DNA of 64,000 nt from Chrysogorgia sp. JL179-B06 (taxonomy: Eukaryota; Cnidaria; Anthozoa; Scleralcyonacea; Chrysogorgiidae): assembly GCA_035772405.1 (NCBI GenBank), contig JAYKKM010000145.1:1956501-2020500 (forward strand), written 5' to 3'. The translations under genes and the position numbers were made by a program. How positions within the stretch are numbered: the stretch's first letter is position 1; each line of letters begins with the position of its first letter. Below the pieces are notes generated by a model. That model was not told the origin of the DNA. It searched no databases and was given only the letters and a program-made list of their open reading frames with translations. Below are positions 47,506 to 58,610 of the stretch, one piece after another.

Positions 47506-49107
47506 TTACTTGTTTGTCATCACACTGTGAACGAAATTTAAATATTTTCTCCAGTTGACTACTTGATCTTGATTCAGGTAAGACTTCGACCTCAGGGGAA
47601 TATGATTTGAATATATCCCCTGAAAAAAAGGCCTATTAACATTGTTTGGAGAGTCATATACATTGTTATTAATTGCTCTTAAATTTGGTTTTAAATATGC
47701 ACATAAATTCTTTCCTAACATTTTATCTCCTGCATTATTTAAATGCAATCTAGAACGATTTAAGTGCGAGACATTAATGTTTGTATTATCAATATAATCA
47801 ACATCACTCTTTACGCACCACTCTTTAGTAATTTGATTGAAAGATCGGATTTTCTCCTGTGCAATTTTTCCATCGCTCCTTTCAATAACACTTGAGATCG
47901 CCAAGTTGCTCGTGTTTGGCTTTATCTCACGAATAAGATCCTCGAGATTGGTAGAGACGGTTTCAGCCGTTTCGTTTACAAGATCATTAGTCCCAATATG
48001 AATAATTATGCTACTATACTTCTGTTTAGACATATTCATGTTTATCTTACTTTTCAGGTCTTTCACAGTAGCTCCACTAATTGAGTGACATGTTGCTTCA
48101 CCACGATATGCTCTACCAATCTTTTCTTTGTCAATGTGCTTCACCATCGAATCACCAATCAGCAATAATTTCCCTTTGTTTTCCCGCCTGCTAATCTTAT
48201 TCATTTTAAATAATGAATTATTATCTTTTGTAGAAGCATTATTTTGTATGCTATGCTTGGACATTTGGGCGTTTCGGTACTCAGCAATCTGATCTTTAAA
48301 ATTTGGGTTTAGAACATTTATTTCCTTTACTGGCTCTTCCTGGTTTCTTGCTTGGGAAACTTCGTCCACAAGGACTTCACAGCGATTCAAATTAACGAAA
48401 GTCATATTGTTATTTTGAGATTCACAAAGAGAACTGGTGTGCTTGGGCTTTGACCATGTAGCTTCATTCGATTGCAAGATTTCCTTCAGCACATCATTTT
48501 CGTCCTTTAACTTTTTATTTTCTAGCTTTAGCGATTCAATCTCCGACATCGCTTCACCTTGTGCTTTCAATAATTCGGCCGCTTCGGAGACTTTACTCGC
48601 CTTTTCTTGTATCTGATGTATTATCGCCCATAACATTGTTATATCAAGTTTTATCTCGGCCATTTCAATGTCGGATTTACGGCACTTTTGACAAGATTCA
48701 TCTTCACTCGTCGCCAATACAGGTTTGGATTTATTTGTATCCTCATTCTGGAGAATGTCCTCACACGTCAGGTTGTCATTCAGCTCGCCGAGATCAATGA
48801 CTTCATTTGATGACACCCGTTCATCTAAGTTTATTGAGTCATATATTTGTTTGAATAAATGTTTGGCCTTAGTTCCTTGGAAATAGATATACTTGCTGTT
48901 GGCGTGCCACGTAACTATCAAAGGCTCGCTTTTAAAATTCCAAGTGCCTCCACCGGGTGACTTCCATGTCGTCTTGCTCGCTATTTCTTCATCAATTTCC
49001 GTAAGGACAAATGCTTTCAAATCTTCGAGTGTTCCCGACCATATCAATTTACTCTTTTTCAAACCAAAAAAACTATGTAGAACCTTAAGAACGTTTGAAG
49101 TATTCAT
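47506..49107 (-). CDS. LINE ORF1: coiled coil and SGNH/GDSL esterase-like protein
   Basis: 533 residues. The N-terminal 95 residues hold a Trp/Gly-rich domain (WKSPGGGTWNFKSEPLIVTW, FQGTKAKHLF). A CxxC pair at about 139-142 and a coiled coil at about 150-210 (IESLKLENKKLKDENDVLKE) suit self-assembly. An SGNH hydrolase-like domain follows at about 313-475: LLLIGDSMV with the block-I Ser, IIIHIGTNDL with the Asn block, and SRLHLNNAG with the terminal His. Esterase-type ORF1 proteins are known from CR1 LINEs, where they are thought to act in RNA or membrane association. Near the end, a T7 run precedes about 39 residues that may not be the natural C-terminus, because the -1 frame from that point continues into ORF2. 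Confidence 0.93.
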   Translation of the reverse strand: MNTSNVLKVLHSFFGLKKSKLIWSGTLEDLKAFVLTEIDEEIASKTTWKSPGGGTWNFKSEPLIVTWHANSKYIYFQGTKAKHLFKQIYDSINLDERVSSNEVIDLGELNDNLTCEDILQNEDTNKSKPVLATSEDESCQKCRKSDIEMAEIKLDITMLWAIIHQIQEKASKVSEAAELLKAQGEAMSEIESLKLENKKLKDENDVLKEILQSNEATWSKPKHTSSLCESQNNNMTFVNLNRCEVLVDEVSQARNQEEPVKEINVLNPNFKDQIAEYRNAQMSKHSIQNNASTKDNNSLFKMNKISRRENKGKLLLIGDSMVKHIDKEKIGRAYRGEATCHSISGATVKDLKSKINMNMSKQKYSSIIIHIGTNDLVNETAETVSTNLEDLIREIKPNTSNLAISSVIERSDGKIAQEKIRSFNQITKEWCVKSDVDYIDNTNINVSHLNRSRLHLNNAGDKMLGKNLCAYLKPNLRAINNNVYDSPNNVNRPFFQGIYSNHIPLRSKSYLNQDQVVNWRKYLNFVHSVMTNK

Positions 49108-49260
49108 TATAAAAACAAAATAAGCGGAGCTCTAAAACACACACCTCTCTAGGTTCAATCGAACAGATTGCACGAATAGCATGCATATACAGTATACGGT
49201 ATATAACTAATGGACACGAACATTTGATTTTGACAGAAACCAACCAGTGAGTTGTCATTA

Positions 49261-52200
49261 TCCCGCTACAGTATTCCCCTCTAATATTTCTCTCTAACAT
49301 TTCCCGCTACAGTATTCCCCTCTAATATTTCTCTCTAACATTTCCCGCAATAGTATTCCCCTCTAATATTCCTCTCTAACATTTCTCGCTATAGTATTCC
49401 CCTCTAATATTTCTCTCTATATTCTCTCTAACATTTCCCGCTATAGAATTCCCCTCTAATATTTCTCTCTAACATTTCCCGCTATAGTATATTCCCCTCT
49501 AATATTTCTCTCTAACATTTCTCGCTATAGTATTCCCCCGTAATATTTCTCGCTAATATTTCTCTCTAACATTTCTCGCTATAGTATTCCCCCCTAATAT
49601 TTCTCGCTAATATTTCTCTCTAACATTTCCCGCTATAGTATTCCCCTCTAATATTTCTCTCTAACATTTCCCGCTATAGTATTCCCCTCTAATATTCCTC
49701 TCTGACATTTCCCGCTATAGTATTCCCCTCTAATATTTCTCTCTAACATTTCCCGCTATAGTATTCCCCTCTAATATTCCTCTCTAACATTCCCGCTATA
49801 GTGTTCCCCTCTAATATTTCCCTCTAATATTTCTCTGTAATATTTCCCGCTATAGTTTTCCCCTCTAATATTCCTCTCTAACATTTCCCGCTATAGTATT
49901 CCCCTCTAATATTTCTCTGTAACATTGCCCGCTATAGTTTTCCCCTCTAATATTCCTCTCTAACATTTCCCGCTATAGTATTCCCCTCTAATATTCCTCT
50001 CTAACATTTCGCGCTACAGTATTCCCTCTAATATTCCTCTCTAACATTTCCCGCTATAGTATTCCCCTCTAATATTTCTCTCTAACATTTCCCGCTATAG
50101 TATTCCCCTCTAATATTCCTCTCTAACATTTCCTCTATCGTATTCCCCTCTAATATTTCTCTCTAACATTTCCCGCTATAATATTCCCCTCTAATATTTC
50201 TCTCTAACATTTCCCGCTACAGTATTCCCCTCTAATATTTCTCTCTAACATTTCCCGCTATAGTATTCCCCTCTAATATTTCTCTCTAACATTTCTCGCT
50301 ATAGTATTCCCCTCTAATATTTCTCTCTATATTCTCTCTAACATTTCCCGCTATAGTATTCCCCTCTAATATTTCTCTCTAACATTTCCCGCTACAGTAT
50401 TCCCCTCTAATATTTCTCTCTAACATTTCCCGCTATAGTATTCCCCTCTAATATTCCTCTCTAACATTTCCCGCTATAGTATTCCCCTCTAATATTTCTA
50501 TGGCCACAATACCTTTGTCTTTGGAGTCTCAAAGGATTGGTTGCAAGTCAAGAATAGATTAATATTCCCTCTAATATTCCCCGCTAATATTTCTCTCTAA
50601 CATTTCCCGCTATAGTATTCCCCTCTAATATTTCTCTCTAACATTTCCCGCTATAGTATTCCCCTCTAATATTTCTCTCTAACATTTCCCGCTATCGTAT
50701 TCCCCTCTAATATTTCTCTCTAACATTTCCCGCTATAGTATTCCCCTCTAATATTCCTCTCTAACATTTCCCGCTATAGTATTCCCCTCTAATATTTCTC
50801 TCTAACATTTCGCGCTATAGTATTCCCCTCTAATATTTCTCTCTAACATTTCCCGCTATAGTATTCCCCTCTAATATTTCTCTCTAACATTTCCCTCTAT
50901 AGTATTCCCCTCTAATATTTCTCTCTAAACATTTCCCGCTATAGTATTCCCCTCTAATATTTCTCTCTAACATTTGCCGCTATAGTATTCCCCTCTAATA
51001 TTTCTCTCTAACATTTCCCGCTATAGTATTCCCCTCTAATATTCCTCTCTAACATTTCCCGTATAGTATTCCCCTCTAATATTTCTCTCTAACATTTCCC
51101 GCTATAGTATTCCCCTCTAATATTTCTTTCTAACATTTCCCGCTATAGTATTCCCCTCTAATATTCCTCTCTAACATTTCCCGCTATAGTATTCCGCTCT
51201 AATATCTAACATTTCCCGCTATAGTATTCCCCTCTAATATTTCTCTCTTACATTTCCCGCTACAGTATTCCCCTCTAATATTTCTCTCTAACATTTCCCG
51301 CTATAGTATTCCCCTCTAATATTCCTCTCTAACATTTCCCGCTATAGTATTCCCCTCTAATATTTCTCTCTAACATTTCCCGCTATAGTATTCCCCTCTA
51401 ATATTCCTCTCTAACATTTCCCGCTATAGTATTCCCCTCTAATATTCCTCTCTAACATTTCCCGCTATAGTATTCCCCTCAAATATCTAACATTTCCCGC
51501 TATAGTATTCCCTCTAATATTTCTCTTAACATTTCCCGCTATAGTATTCCCCTCTAATATTTCTCTCTAACATTTCCCGCTACATTATTCTCCTCTAATA
51601 TTTCTCTCTAACATTTCCCGCTACAGTATTCCCCTCTAATATTCCTCTCTAACATTTCCCGCTATAGTATTCCCCTCTAATATTTCTCTCTAACATTTCC
51701 CGCTATAGTATTCCCCTCTAATATTTCTCTTAACATTTCCCGCTATATTATTCCCCTCTAATATTTCTCTCTAACATTTCCCGCTACAGTATTCCCCTCT
51801 AATATTTCTCTCTAACATTTCCCGCTACAGTATTCCCCTCTAATATTTCTCTCTAACATTTCCCGCAATAGTATTCCCCTCTAATATTCCTCTCTAACAT
51901 TTCTCGCTATAGTATTCCCCTCTAATATTTCTCTCTATATTCTCTCTAACATTTCCCGCTATAGAATTCCCCTCTAATATTTCTCTCTAACATTTCCCGC
52001 TATAGTATATTCCCCTCTAATATTTCTCTCTAACATTTCTCGCTATAGTATTCCCCCGTAATATTTCTCGCTAATATTTCTCTCTAACATTTCTCGCTAT
52101 AGTATTCCCCCCTAATATTTCTCGCTAATATTTCTCTCTAACATTTCCCGCTATAGTATTCCCCTCTAATATTTCTCTCTAACATTTCCCGCTATAGTAT

Positions 52201-52554
52201 TCCCCTCTAATATTCCTCTCTGACATTTCCCGCTATAGTATTCCCCTCTAATATTTCTCTCTAACATTTCCCGCTATAGTATTCCCCTCTAATATTCCTC
52301 TCTAACATTCCCGCTATAGTGTTCCCCTCTAATATTTCCCTCTAATATTTCTCTGTAATATTTCCCGCTATAGTTTTCCCCTCTAATATTCCTCTCTAAC
52401 ATTTCCCGCTATAGTATTCCCCTCTAATATTTCTCTGTAACATTGCCCGCTATAGTTTTCCCCTCTAATATTCCTCTCTAACATTTCCCGCTATAGTATT
52501 CCACTCTAATATTTCCCTCTAATATTTCTCTCTAACATTTCCCGCTATAGTATT
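49261..52554 (+). repeat. 41-bp composite satellite array, right block
   Basis: Continuation of the satellite after the LINE. 49261 to about 49980 completes the LINE-bearing 2.5-kb unit. About 49990 to 52510 is a second copy of the whole unit in the same variant order (TATATTATT, TACATTATT, CGCAATAG, CCCCCGTAATATTTCTCGC), with no LINE. The array ends abruptly in TATAGTATTATATAT at 52554. Confidence 0.96.
50500..50561 (+). repeat. Truncated module d
   Basis: Counterpart of the truncated module at 43031 in the LINE-free duplicate unit; sequence identical over its length. Confidence 0.9.
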
Positions 52555-52825
52555 ATATATCTTGTTTTCTTATCTTGTTTTTGTCGTTTGGAAACTAAAA
52601 AAACAACATCAAACACATTTGAACAATACACACTTTAGTCTTTACACTATACTTATATAAATCTCTTTGTCCGACTCACTCATGTCTTCCATGTATAGTT
52701 CTAGCATATTGAACAGAACGAATAGAACGATTTACAATTCAAATTATTATTTCATCGCGTTGCCGACGCATTACAAATCATCCACTAAAAAAAGCATTTA
52801 TTTTCTATTGTTACTCCTGTCAACC
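52555..52825. other. Junction between satellite and BEL/Pao element
   Basis: About 270 bp of AT-rich sequence without repeat or domain. It may be the decayed 5' part of the BEL gag gene. No copy of the element's LTR start (TGTGAAAAACAG) is found here. Confidence 0.4.
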
Positions 52826-52893
52826 TATAAGGGTTTAGTTATCTCCGCTACCACGGGAGATTCGGCAAACCACAACAAATAATCTCGGCACAT

Positions 52894-53520
52894 ATGGATG
52901 AGCTCTTGAAACTTCCTAGTTGTGCAAGTAGTGATCGGCGTTTATTTGATTTTGTCTGGAAAATTGACGAGTTGTTGGAAGTCATTAAACAGGAAGTGGA
53001 AGCGAGAGAGTTAAGTGAAGGCGTAAAGGCAAGCGACGAAAGAAATTTGAAATCGGGTAAAGACAATTCAGTGAAGAATTCAAGATATCCAACTTCAAAC
53101 TCGCTAGTGTCCAACGAAGATCAAGGAAAAAGAAATACGAATATCCAATGTGCTTATTGTAAAGATTTCCATTATTCTGCATTGTGCGAAAAGGTCACCA
53201 AACCAAGCGAGAGAAAGAGTATATTAAGCAAGTCAAGTCGTTGTTTCAAGTGTCTCCGAACTGGCCATCAAGTAAAGGAATGCAAATACCCCAAGAACTG
53301 TCGACATTGCGGGGGTCACCGCCATCAATCGATCTGTTTTAGATTCAAAGAAAACCAAGATTCGGAAGGAAAGAGTCCAGCGAATACGAAAGAAGATAAG
53401 GAAGAGAGCAAAGCTACGGGGAGCACAGTTACAGCGACTTCAGCCATCAAAACAAAAGGGAATATTCTCCTGCAGACCGCCACAGCTGTAGCGACTACGA
53501 AGGGAACTCAAGGTCAATGA
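52894..53520 (+). pseudogene. BEL/Pao gag C-terminus with zinc knuckles
   Basis: Similarity to BEL gag begins about 52850 (LPREIRQTTTNNLGT) and continues with WKIDELLEVIKQEVEARE, a helix typical of the end of this capsid protein. It is followed by CAYCKDFHYSALC, the CCHC knuckle CFKCLRTGHQVKEC and CRHCGGHRHQSICF, which bind nucleic acid in the nucleocapsid role. A Lys/Glu-rich linker leads into the protease. The N-terminal capsid part is lost or unrecognisable. Confidence 0.9.
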
Positions 53521-54242
53521 AGGTCAGAATCTTGTTCGATAGTGGCAGTCAGCGTAGTTACCCGACAGTCTCAAATCAAAGCTGGGTTTGAAAACAACTT
53601 CGTCTGAGACTTTGCATCTTAACACGTTTGGAGAAAAGGTCTACCGAAAGCAAAAATGTCAAGTAGTAAATTTACCTCTTCGGACGAGCGAGAATAAACG
53701 AGTAAATATTTCTGCACTCAGCTTCCCAACTATCTGTACGCCACTCCCACAGAAAATCGACGTCGACGAATATCCCCATTTGCAAGGTTTGCAATTTGCC
53801 GACAGCTTTGAAGACCAGGATTCCATCGACATTCTTATTGGCTCGGATTACCATTGGGACATTGTTACTGGCGAATCTATTCGTGGAGAGAATGGTCCCA
53901 CTGCCGTAAATAGCAAATTTTGTTGGATACTCTCTGGACCAACTGGCACATCTTCATGCGAAAAGAAGTTTGCGTCGAATCTCGTCATCTCCGGTGAAAC
54001 AGCACCCTTTAATTTAAAGAAAGAAAACGACGAGCTTGTGGATATGCTAAAGAAATTCTGGGAGGTCGAAAGTGTTCGAAGAGAAGATATCACAATCGAA
54101 GATCAACTACCGACGAAAGCCATGCAAATCGAAGAAACTTCCTTCAATGGTCGCTTTTACGAGGTTGGACTACCATGGAAGGAAAACTGCTCTCAGTCCC
54201 ACGTCAAGCAACTATCGGATGTGCGAATCTCGACTACGATAA
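53521..54242 (+). pseudogene. BEL/Pao aspartic protease region
   Basis: KVRILFDSGSQRSY supplies the catalytic Asp-Ser-Gly. A shift near 53570 leads into the long block 53588-54271 with LNTFGEKVYRKQKCQVVNLP, DSIDILIGSDYHWDI and TVNSKFCWILSGP-like sequence, matching the BEL/Pao protease and the linker before RT. The block ends in an alternative frame just before the RT start. The DILIGSDYYW-type motif is characteristic of this family. Confidence 0.88.
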
Positions 54243-55356
54243 TTGCACCACAAATTGGAGGGGGAGCCTGAATTGTTACGAGAATACGACAAGATAATCC
54301 AAGATCAGCTTCGAGACAACATAGTTGAAAGAGTTCCTGAATCGAACTGTTCGAGCGAGCAAACCGAGAAAGCGGTTCATTACTCACCCCACCACGCTGT
54401 GATTAGAAGGGAGCGTGATACAACTAAAGTGCGAATCGTATACGATGGATCTGCAACGTCTTCGAAAGATGAACTGTCTCTCAACGATTGTTTGGAAATT
54501 GGAACCAACTACATACCACTCATCTTCGACATGTTGGCTAACTTTCGTTGGAATTCAGTTGGCCTTACTGGAGACATCGAAAAGGCCTTCCTCATGGTGG
54601 GAATCAAGGAGGATTACCGAGACATGCTTCGTTTTCTGTGGTTCAACGACCCGGCCGCTCCAAGTCCAGAAATCATCCAACTTCGATTCAATCGCCTTGT
54701 CTTCGGATTACGACCTTCTCCTTCCATTTTGGATGAGACGATACGACACAATCTACAACTGTACAAACAGAGTGAGCCCGAAATGGCAGAATTATTGGAG
54801 GAATCGTTGTATGTGGACGACCTTGGCTTATTACCGGAGCTGAAACCGCACCGCAAAGGATGCTCTTCAGATCTACGAGAAATCAAAGAAGATAATGTCT
54901 GAAGGTGGTTTTAATCTCAGAAAGTGGTGTTCAAATACGCGTGAATTACTGGATGAAATTACGAAAGCTGAAACGAAGCCAGAACGTTCATCAGTCCATG
55001 AAACTACATCTCCTCAAGACCTCACCACTGAAGATGTTGAATCTTACGCCAAATCCACCATGGGTTTGGGAAACTCCAGCCAAAGAGACGAGAACATAGC
55101 CAAGGTCTTGGGACTTAATTGGAACACTCTTTCTGATCAATTTTACTTCGACTTCGCCAACTTACTCGAATATGCGACATCACTTCCGATTACCAAAAGA
55201 TCTATTCTCAAGGTAACAGCAAAGATTTTCGACCCTCTTGGTTTCTTGACCCCTTTCACCGTGGTGATGAAGATTCTCTTCCAAGAACTGTGTGTTGACA
55301 AGTTTAATTGGGACGATGAGCTTCATGGAGATGTTATTCGAAGATGGAAGATATAA
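54243..55356 (+). pseudogene. BEL/Pao reverse transcriptase
   Basis: First block 54243-54902: EPELLREYDKIIQDQL, HHAVIRRERDTTKVRIVYDG, LTGDIEKAFLMVGIKEDYRD (motif A), FNRLVFGLRPSPSIL and the active site LYVDDLGLL. A frameshift near 54850 moves to 54895-55356, which carries FNLRKWCSNTRELL, VLGLNWNTLSDQF and KIFDPLGFLTPFTV, the RT thumb and connection typical of Pao. Catalytic aspartates are intact in this copy. Confidence 0.93.
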
Positions 55357-56172
55357 TACTAAAGGAATTAAAATGTCTCGAAGCCAACCAGATCCATCGC
55401 TGTTATTTCAAAGCAAAACAAGTTGAAATTCAAGTCCACGGATTCAGCGACGCCTCCGAACGAGCCTATGCAGCAGTAGTTTACCGGCATGCGTTCCAGT
55501 TATCAAGACGGCCATATCGAGGTGAGATTGGTAGCTTCAAAGTGAAAGGTATCACCATTGGTAAAGCAGAGCATCCCACGACTGGAGTTACTGGGAGCCC
55601 TACTTCTGGCGCAACTTCTCGACAAATTCCTATCCTGCAGAGATGACTTGGAACCCATTTGCTGGACGGATTCGATGACCAATTTATGTTGGATAAAGAA
55701 TGAAAGTGAAATTCGGAAACTAACTTCCAAGGAAACATGGCGACACTGTCCTGGCAGTTTGAACCCAGCTGATCTTCCATCTCGAGGTTTAAGTGCAAAG
55801 GAACTTTCAACAAACAAGATATGGTGGAATGGTCCTGAATTTCTTTATAAGACGGAGTCCGAATGGCCAGAGAACCGACCTACGCTATCGTTAAACGAAG
55901 CTACACTTCATGAAGCGGTAAAGAACCCACCTTCTATTATCCATTCCCTAGTCAACACTTCAGAAAACAACGAAGTCGAAAGGAAAATCGACCAAGTTAT
56001 CGACGTGAATCGAATCTGTAATTTGAAGAAGCTACTCCGCGTAACAGCTCTTGTTGTCAAGTTCATAAACAAGCTGAAGGAACACCCAAGAATTGCAAGG
56101 AAACCCCGAAAAGATGAAGCCGGTCAAGCCAAACGCCTTAAATTTGAAAGAAGCCGAAGAATTGTGGATTAA
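55344..56172 (+). pseudogene. BEL/Pao RNase H-like region
   Basis: VEIQVHGFSDASERAYAAVV (first Asp), then after a shift near 55560 PRLELLGALLLAQLLDKFL (Glu), ICWTDSMTNLCWI (Asp) and CPGSLNPADLPSRGL (last Asp) give the full set of RNase H acidic residues of BEL/Pao. The segment KTESEWPENRPTL is also family-typical. A further shift near 56130 leads into the integrase. Confidence 0.9.
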
Positions 56173-57538
56173 ATCAGTCCAATCATCGTCATTTGCAGCA
56201 GAACTCCAATTTCTACGCAAAGAAGACAGCAAAGCGTCTCCGCCAATCTATGTCAAGCAATTCGGATTGTTCTTGGATGAGGGAATTATCAAATGCAAGG
56301 GAGAATGGACAATTCATCGTTGCCTGCGAATTCTAGAAATCCAGTCTTGCTACCTGCAAGGCACGGTGGTAAAACTAATCATCAAAGATGCGCACGATTC
56401 TGTACTGCACAGTGGAATAAGGGACACTCTTACTATACAATAAGAGAACGCTATACTGGATCTTACGAGGACGGGAAGCTGTAAAACAAGTTGTAAGAAG
56501 CTGCGTCATCTGTCGAAGATACGAAGGAACGCCATTCAAGCCATTGCCGAGTGCAGATCTTCCAAGGGAAAGAGTTTCAGAAGATCCCCCTTTTACACAC
56601 ACAGGCTTAGACTTCGCTGGACCGTTGTTTATTTCCGAAGATAATTCAAGCAAGAAAGAGCAACCTTCTAGCAAGGTCTACATTTGTCTTTTCACTTGCG
56701 CTTCAACACGAGGAGTACATTTGGAGTTAACTCGAGGACTCAGTGCCCAAGCGTTTCTGTTAGCCTTTAGAAAATTTTCGAGTAGGAGAGGACTTCCTGC
56801 AACGATAACATCGGATAATGCCAAATCTTTCAAGGCTTCGTGTAAGGAGGTGCGCAAGATAACCAGATCCGAAGAAGTATGGCAATTTCTCACAAATAAA
56901 CGAATCACTTGGAACTTCATCATCGAGAAGCGGCTCCATGGTGGGGAGGATACTGGGAAAGACTCGTCCGAAGCATCAAGCGACCACTTAAGAAAGTCTT
57001 AGGACGTTCAACACTGAACTTCGACGAACTCAATATTTTTTTGGTGGAGATTGAAGGAGTTATCAACTCCAGACAACTGACATGCGTGTACAATGATGTC
57101 GACTCTCTCTCGTATCCTTTGACGCCGTCTGATATTATTTATGGACGACGAATCACACCAACAGCGAATTCTTCTCATCACGACATTCTGAGCACTTACC
57201 AGTCTCTTACCAAAAGACTACGCCATCATAAGAATCTTTTGCAGCAATAGGCAAGAATACCTGACTGGTTTACGAGAAAGAAAACAGCCTGGATCTAAGG
57301 GGAACGATAAGGAAGTTATCTCGGTAGGGGATATTGTTATTCTCAGGAACGATTCCACGTCCAAGAGCTACTGGAAGTTCGCTATAGTTAAGGAACTTAT
57401 CAAAGGAGCGGATGGAAGGTCACGCGCAGCTATCGTAAAGGTTGCAAGCAGTGACAAACGACCAGTGCAGCTAAGAAGAGTGATTCAACATCTAATCCCC
57501 CTCGAAGTAAGATCAAAGGTTGAACAAGAACGCTCGTA
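56093..57538 (+). pseudogene. BEL/Pao integrase and C-terminal domain
   Basis: The zinc domain is split by a stop at 56441 (VLHSGIRDT... then SCVICRRYEG). The core shows PPFTHTGLDFAGPLF (Asp), LPATITSDNAKSFKA (Asp) and, after a shift near 56920, APWWGGYWERLVRSIK (Glu), INSRQLT and YPLTPSDIIYGRR. From 57251 the C-terminal domain (VISVGDIVILRNDS, YWKFAIVKELIKGADG, VQLRRVIQHLIPLE) reads in yet another frame to the stop at 57536-57538. Confidence 0.92.
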
Positions 57539-57615
57539 GTAAGATCATTGTACATAAAGGGTATCTATAGTTATGTTGTTTAAAGTTTCTCACTTTGTGA
57601 ATAAACTTTGGGGAG

Positions 57616-58500
57616 TGTGAAAAACAGTCTAATTAATTGCTGCCGTAGGCAGCACACTAATCTTGACATGGGTTATCTATGTCTCGTGCCCAGACCTCTT
57701 TCCGCACCTATGTATAGTCAACGAGATCTCGATATATGTGAAAATTTCCTAGGCGGGTGGATGTTCAGTTTTATGACGTTTTGTGACGTAGTTTAGTTTG
57801 CTCTGGAACGAGATTGTTCACATACTCCAGAGGGTTATTCGTTTTCACGGAAGTTGTACGGAATTAATGTTCGGAACTTGTCAACGCCACCACGAACATG
57901 GTATTTTCTGATCACGCAATGCCATGAGGACTATTGAGGAGAGAGACGAAGTTCTCGAACGATCTGTCCTGCCTTTGGTGCTGTTGGGAATTTCAATTCA
58001 TTTCAGTGAGGAGATATTCTGTTTTCAAGGTAAGACGACTAAGATAGTTCTGTGTACTTAGTTTTTCTTGTTTGTCTCGTGTGTACACGCAACTCAAATC
58101 AAACGAAGTCATTGTGATTGTGCTCGTTAAAATCAAACCTAGCGAAGCCGGTGACATTTGACAGTTCTCGCCAAAGACAATACTCAATATCTACAAACGA
58201 AGGTTTGTGCCTGTTGCTCAACAAACTTACATCTGTGCAGAGAAAAACCTTGTCATTACTTTACCTGAAATGGGAGTGACAATCGATCAATATCGTGCCC
58301 GAATTGGTGGACACAACGTAAGAATATTGATGCTAATTCAGTTGGTTGTATTAAACAACCAGTATGCAAATTTTTAAACGATTTACATATTCAGTCATAA
58401 CATGACCAGTTGCTACGGCCAGTTTCGCTACTGGTAACAACTATGGTATTACTAATATTGATGTGTATATTTATATTTTGTGTATATTTATATTTTCCAA
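57616..58500. other. Probable BEL 3' LTR and gene-free flank
   Basis: Starts TGTGAAAAACAGTC after the purine tract. GTGACGTAG-type and GAGATCTCG sequences occur, but without a second LTR the limits remain open. From about 58170 to 58500 nothing is recognised. Confidence 0.45.
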
Positions 58501-58561
58501 CAGCAAGTGATAGTGAATATCATGTTACAATGTGTATGTTATTGTTGCTCTGTTGTTGAGA

Positions 58562-58594
58562 ATGGCAAATGATGTCGAAGAAAATCCTGGTCTG
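58562..58594 (+). other. 2A-like (StopGo) motif with altered last residue
   Basis: Codes ANDVEENPG followed by Leu (CTG) instead of the Pro that 2A peptides require after NPG. A single C-to-T change from CCG would explain it. The preceding VIVALLL hydrophobic stretch is also typical of 2A-like peptides. Confidence 0.7.
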
Positions 58595-58610
58595 ACAATA
58601 TATGTTGTTG

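Larger units (their letters stand above)
44310..49260 (-). mobile_element. Nearly full-length CR1/L2-like LINE inserted in the satellite
   Basis: 4951 bp between TAACATTT (44309) and TCCCGCTACAG (49261), interrupting a satellite monomer. The duplicate satellite unit shows the empty site at 51779/51780, so the target duplication is at most one T. The element carries a roughly 150-bp 5' leader, ORF1 (49107-47506), ORF2 (47431-44726 and beyond), and a 3' tail of (CATT)-type repeats (GAATGAATATGAATGAATG on the plus strand). Very few lesions are visible, which suggests a young insertion. Confidence 0.95.
52826..58170 (+). mobile_element. BEL/Pao LTR retrotransposon, 5'-truncated and decayed
   Basis: Pol order gag end, protease, RT, RNase H, integrase on the plus strand, with BEL/Pao-specific motifs. 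After the stop at 57538 come a short untranslated stretch, the purine tract GGGGAG and a probable 3' LTR start TGTGAAAAACAG at 57616. No 5' LTR is visible, so the LTR's right end cannot be fixed; 58170 is only an estimate. At least eight frameshifts or stops are present. Confidence 0.9.

Noticed and set aside
25481..52554. CRISPR-like array (regular 41-bp repetition)
   Set aside because: There are no unique spacers; repeat and 'spacer' are both satellite, the genome is eukaryotic, and no cas genes are present.
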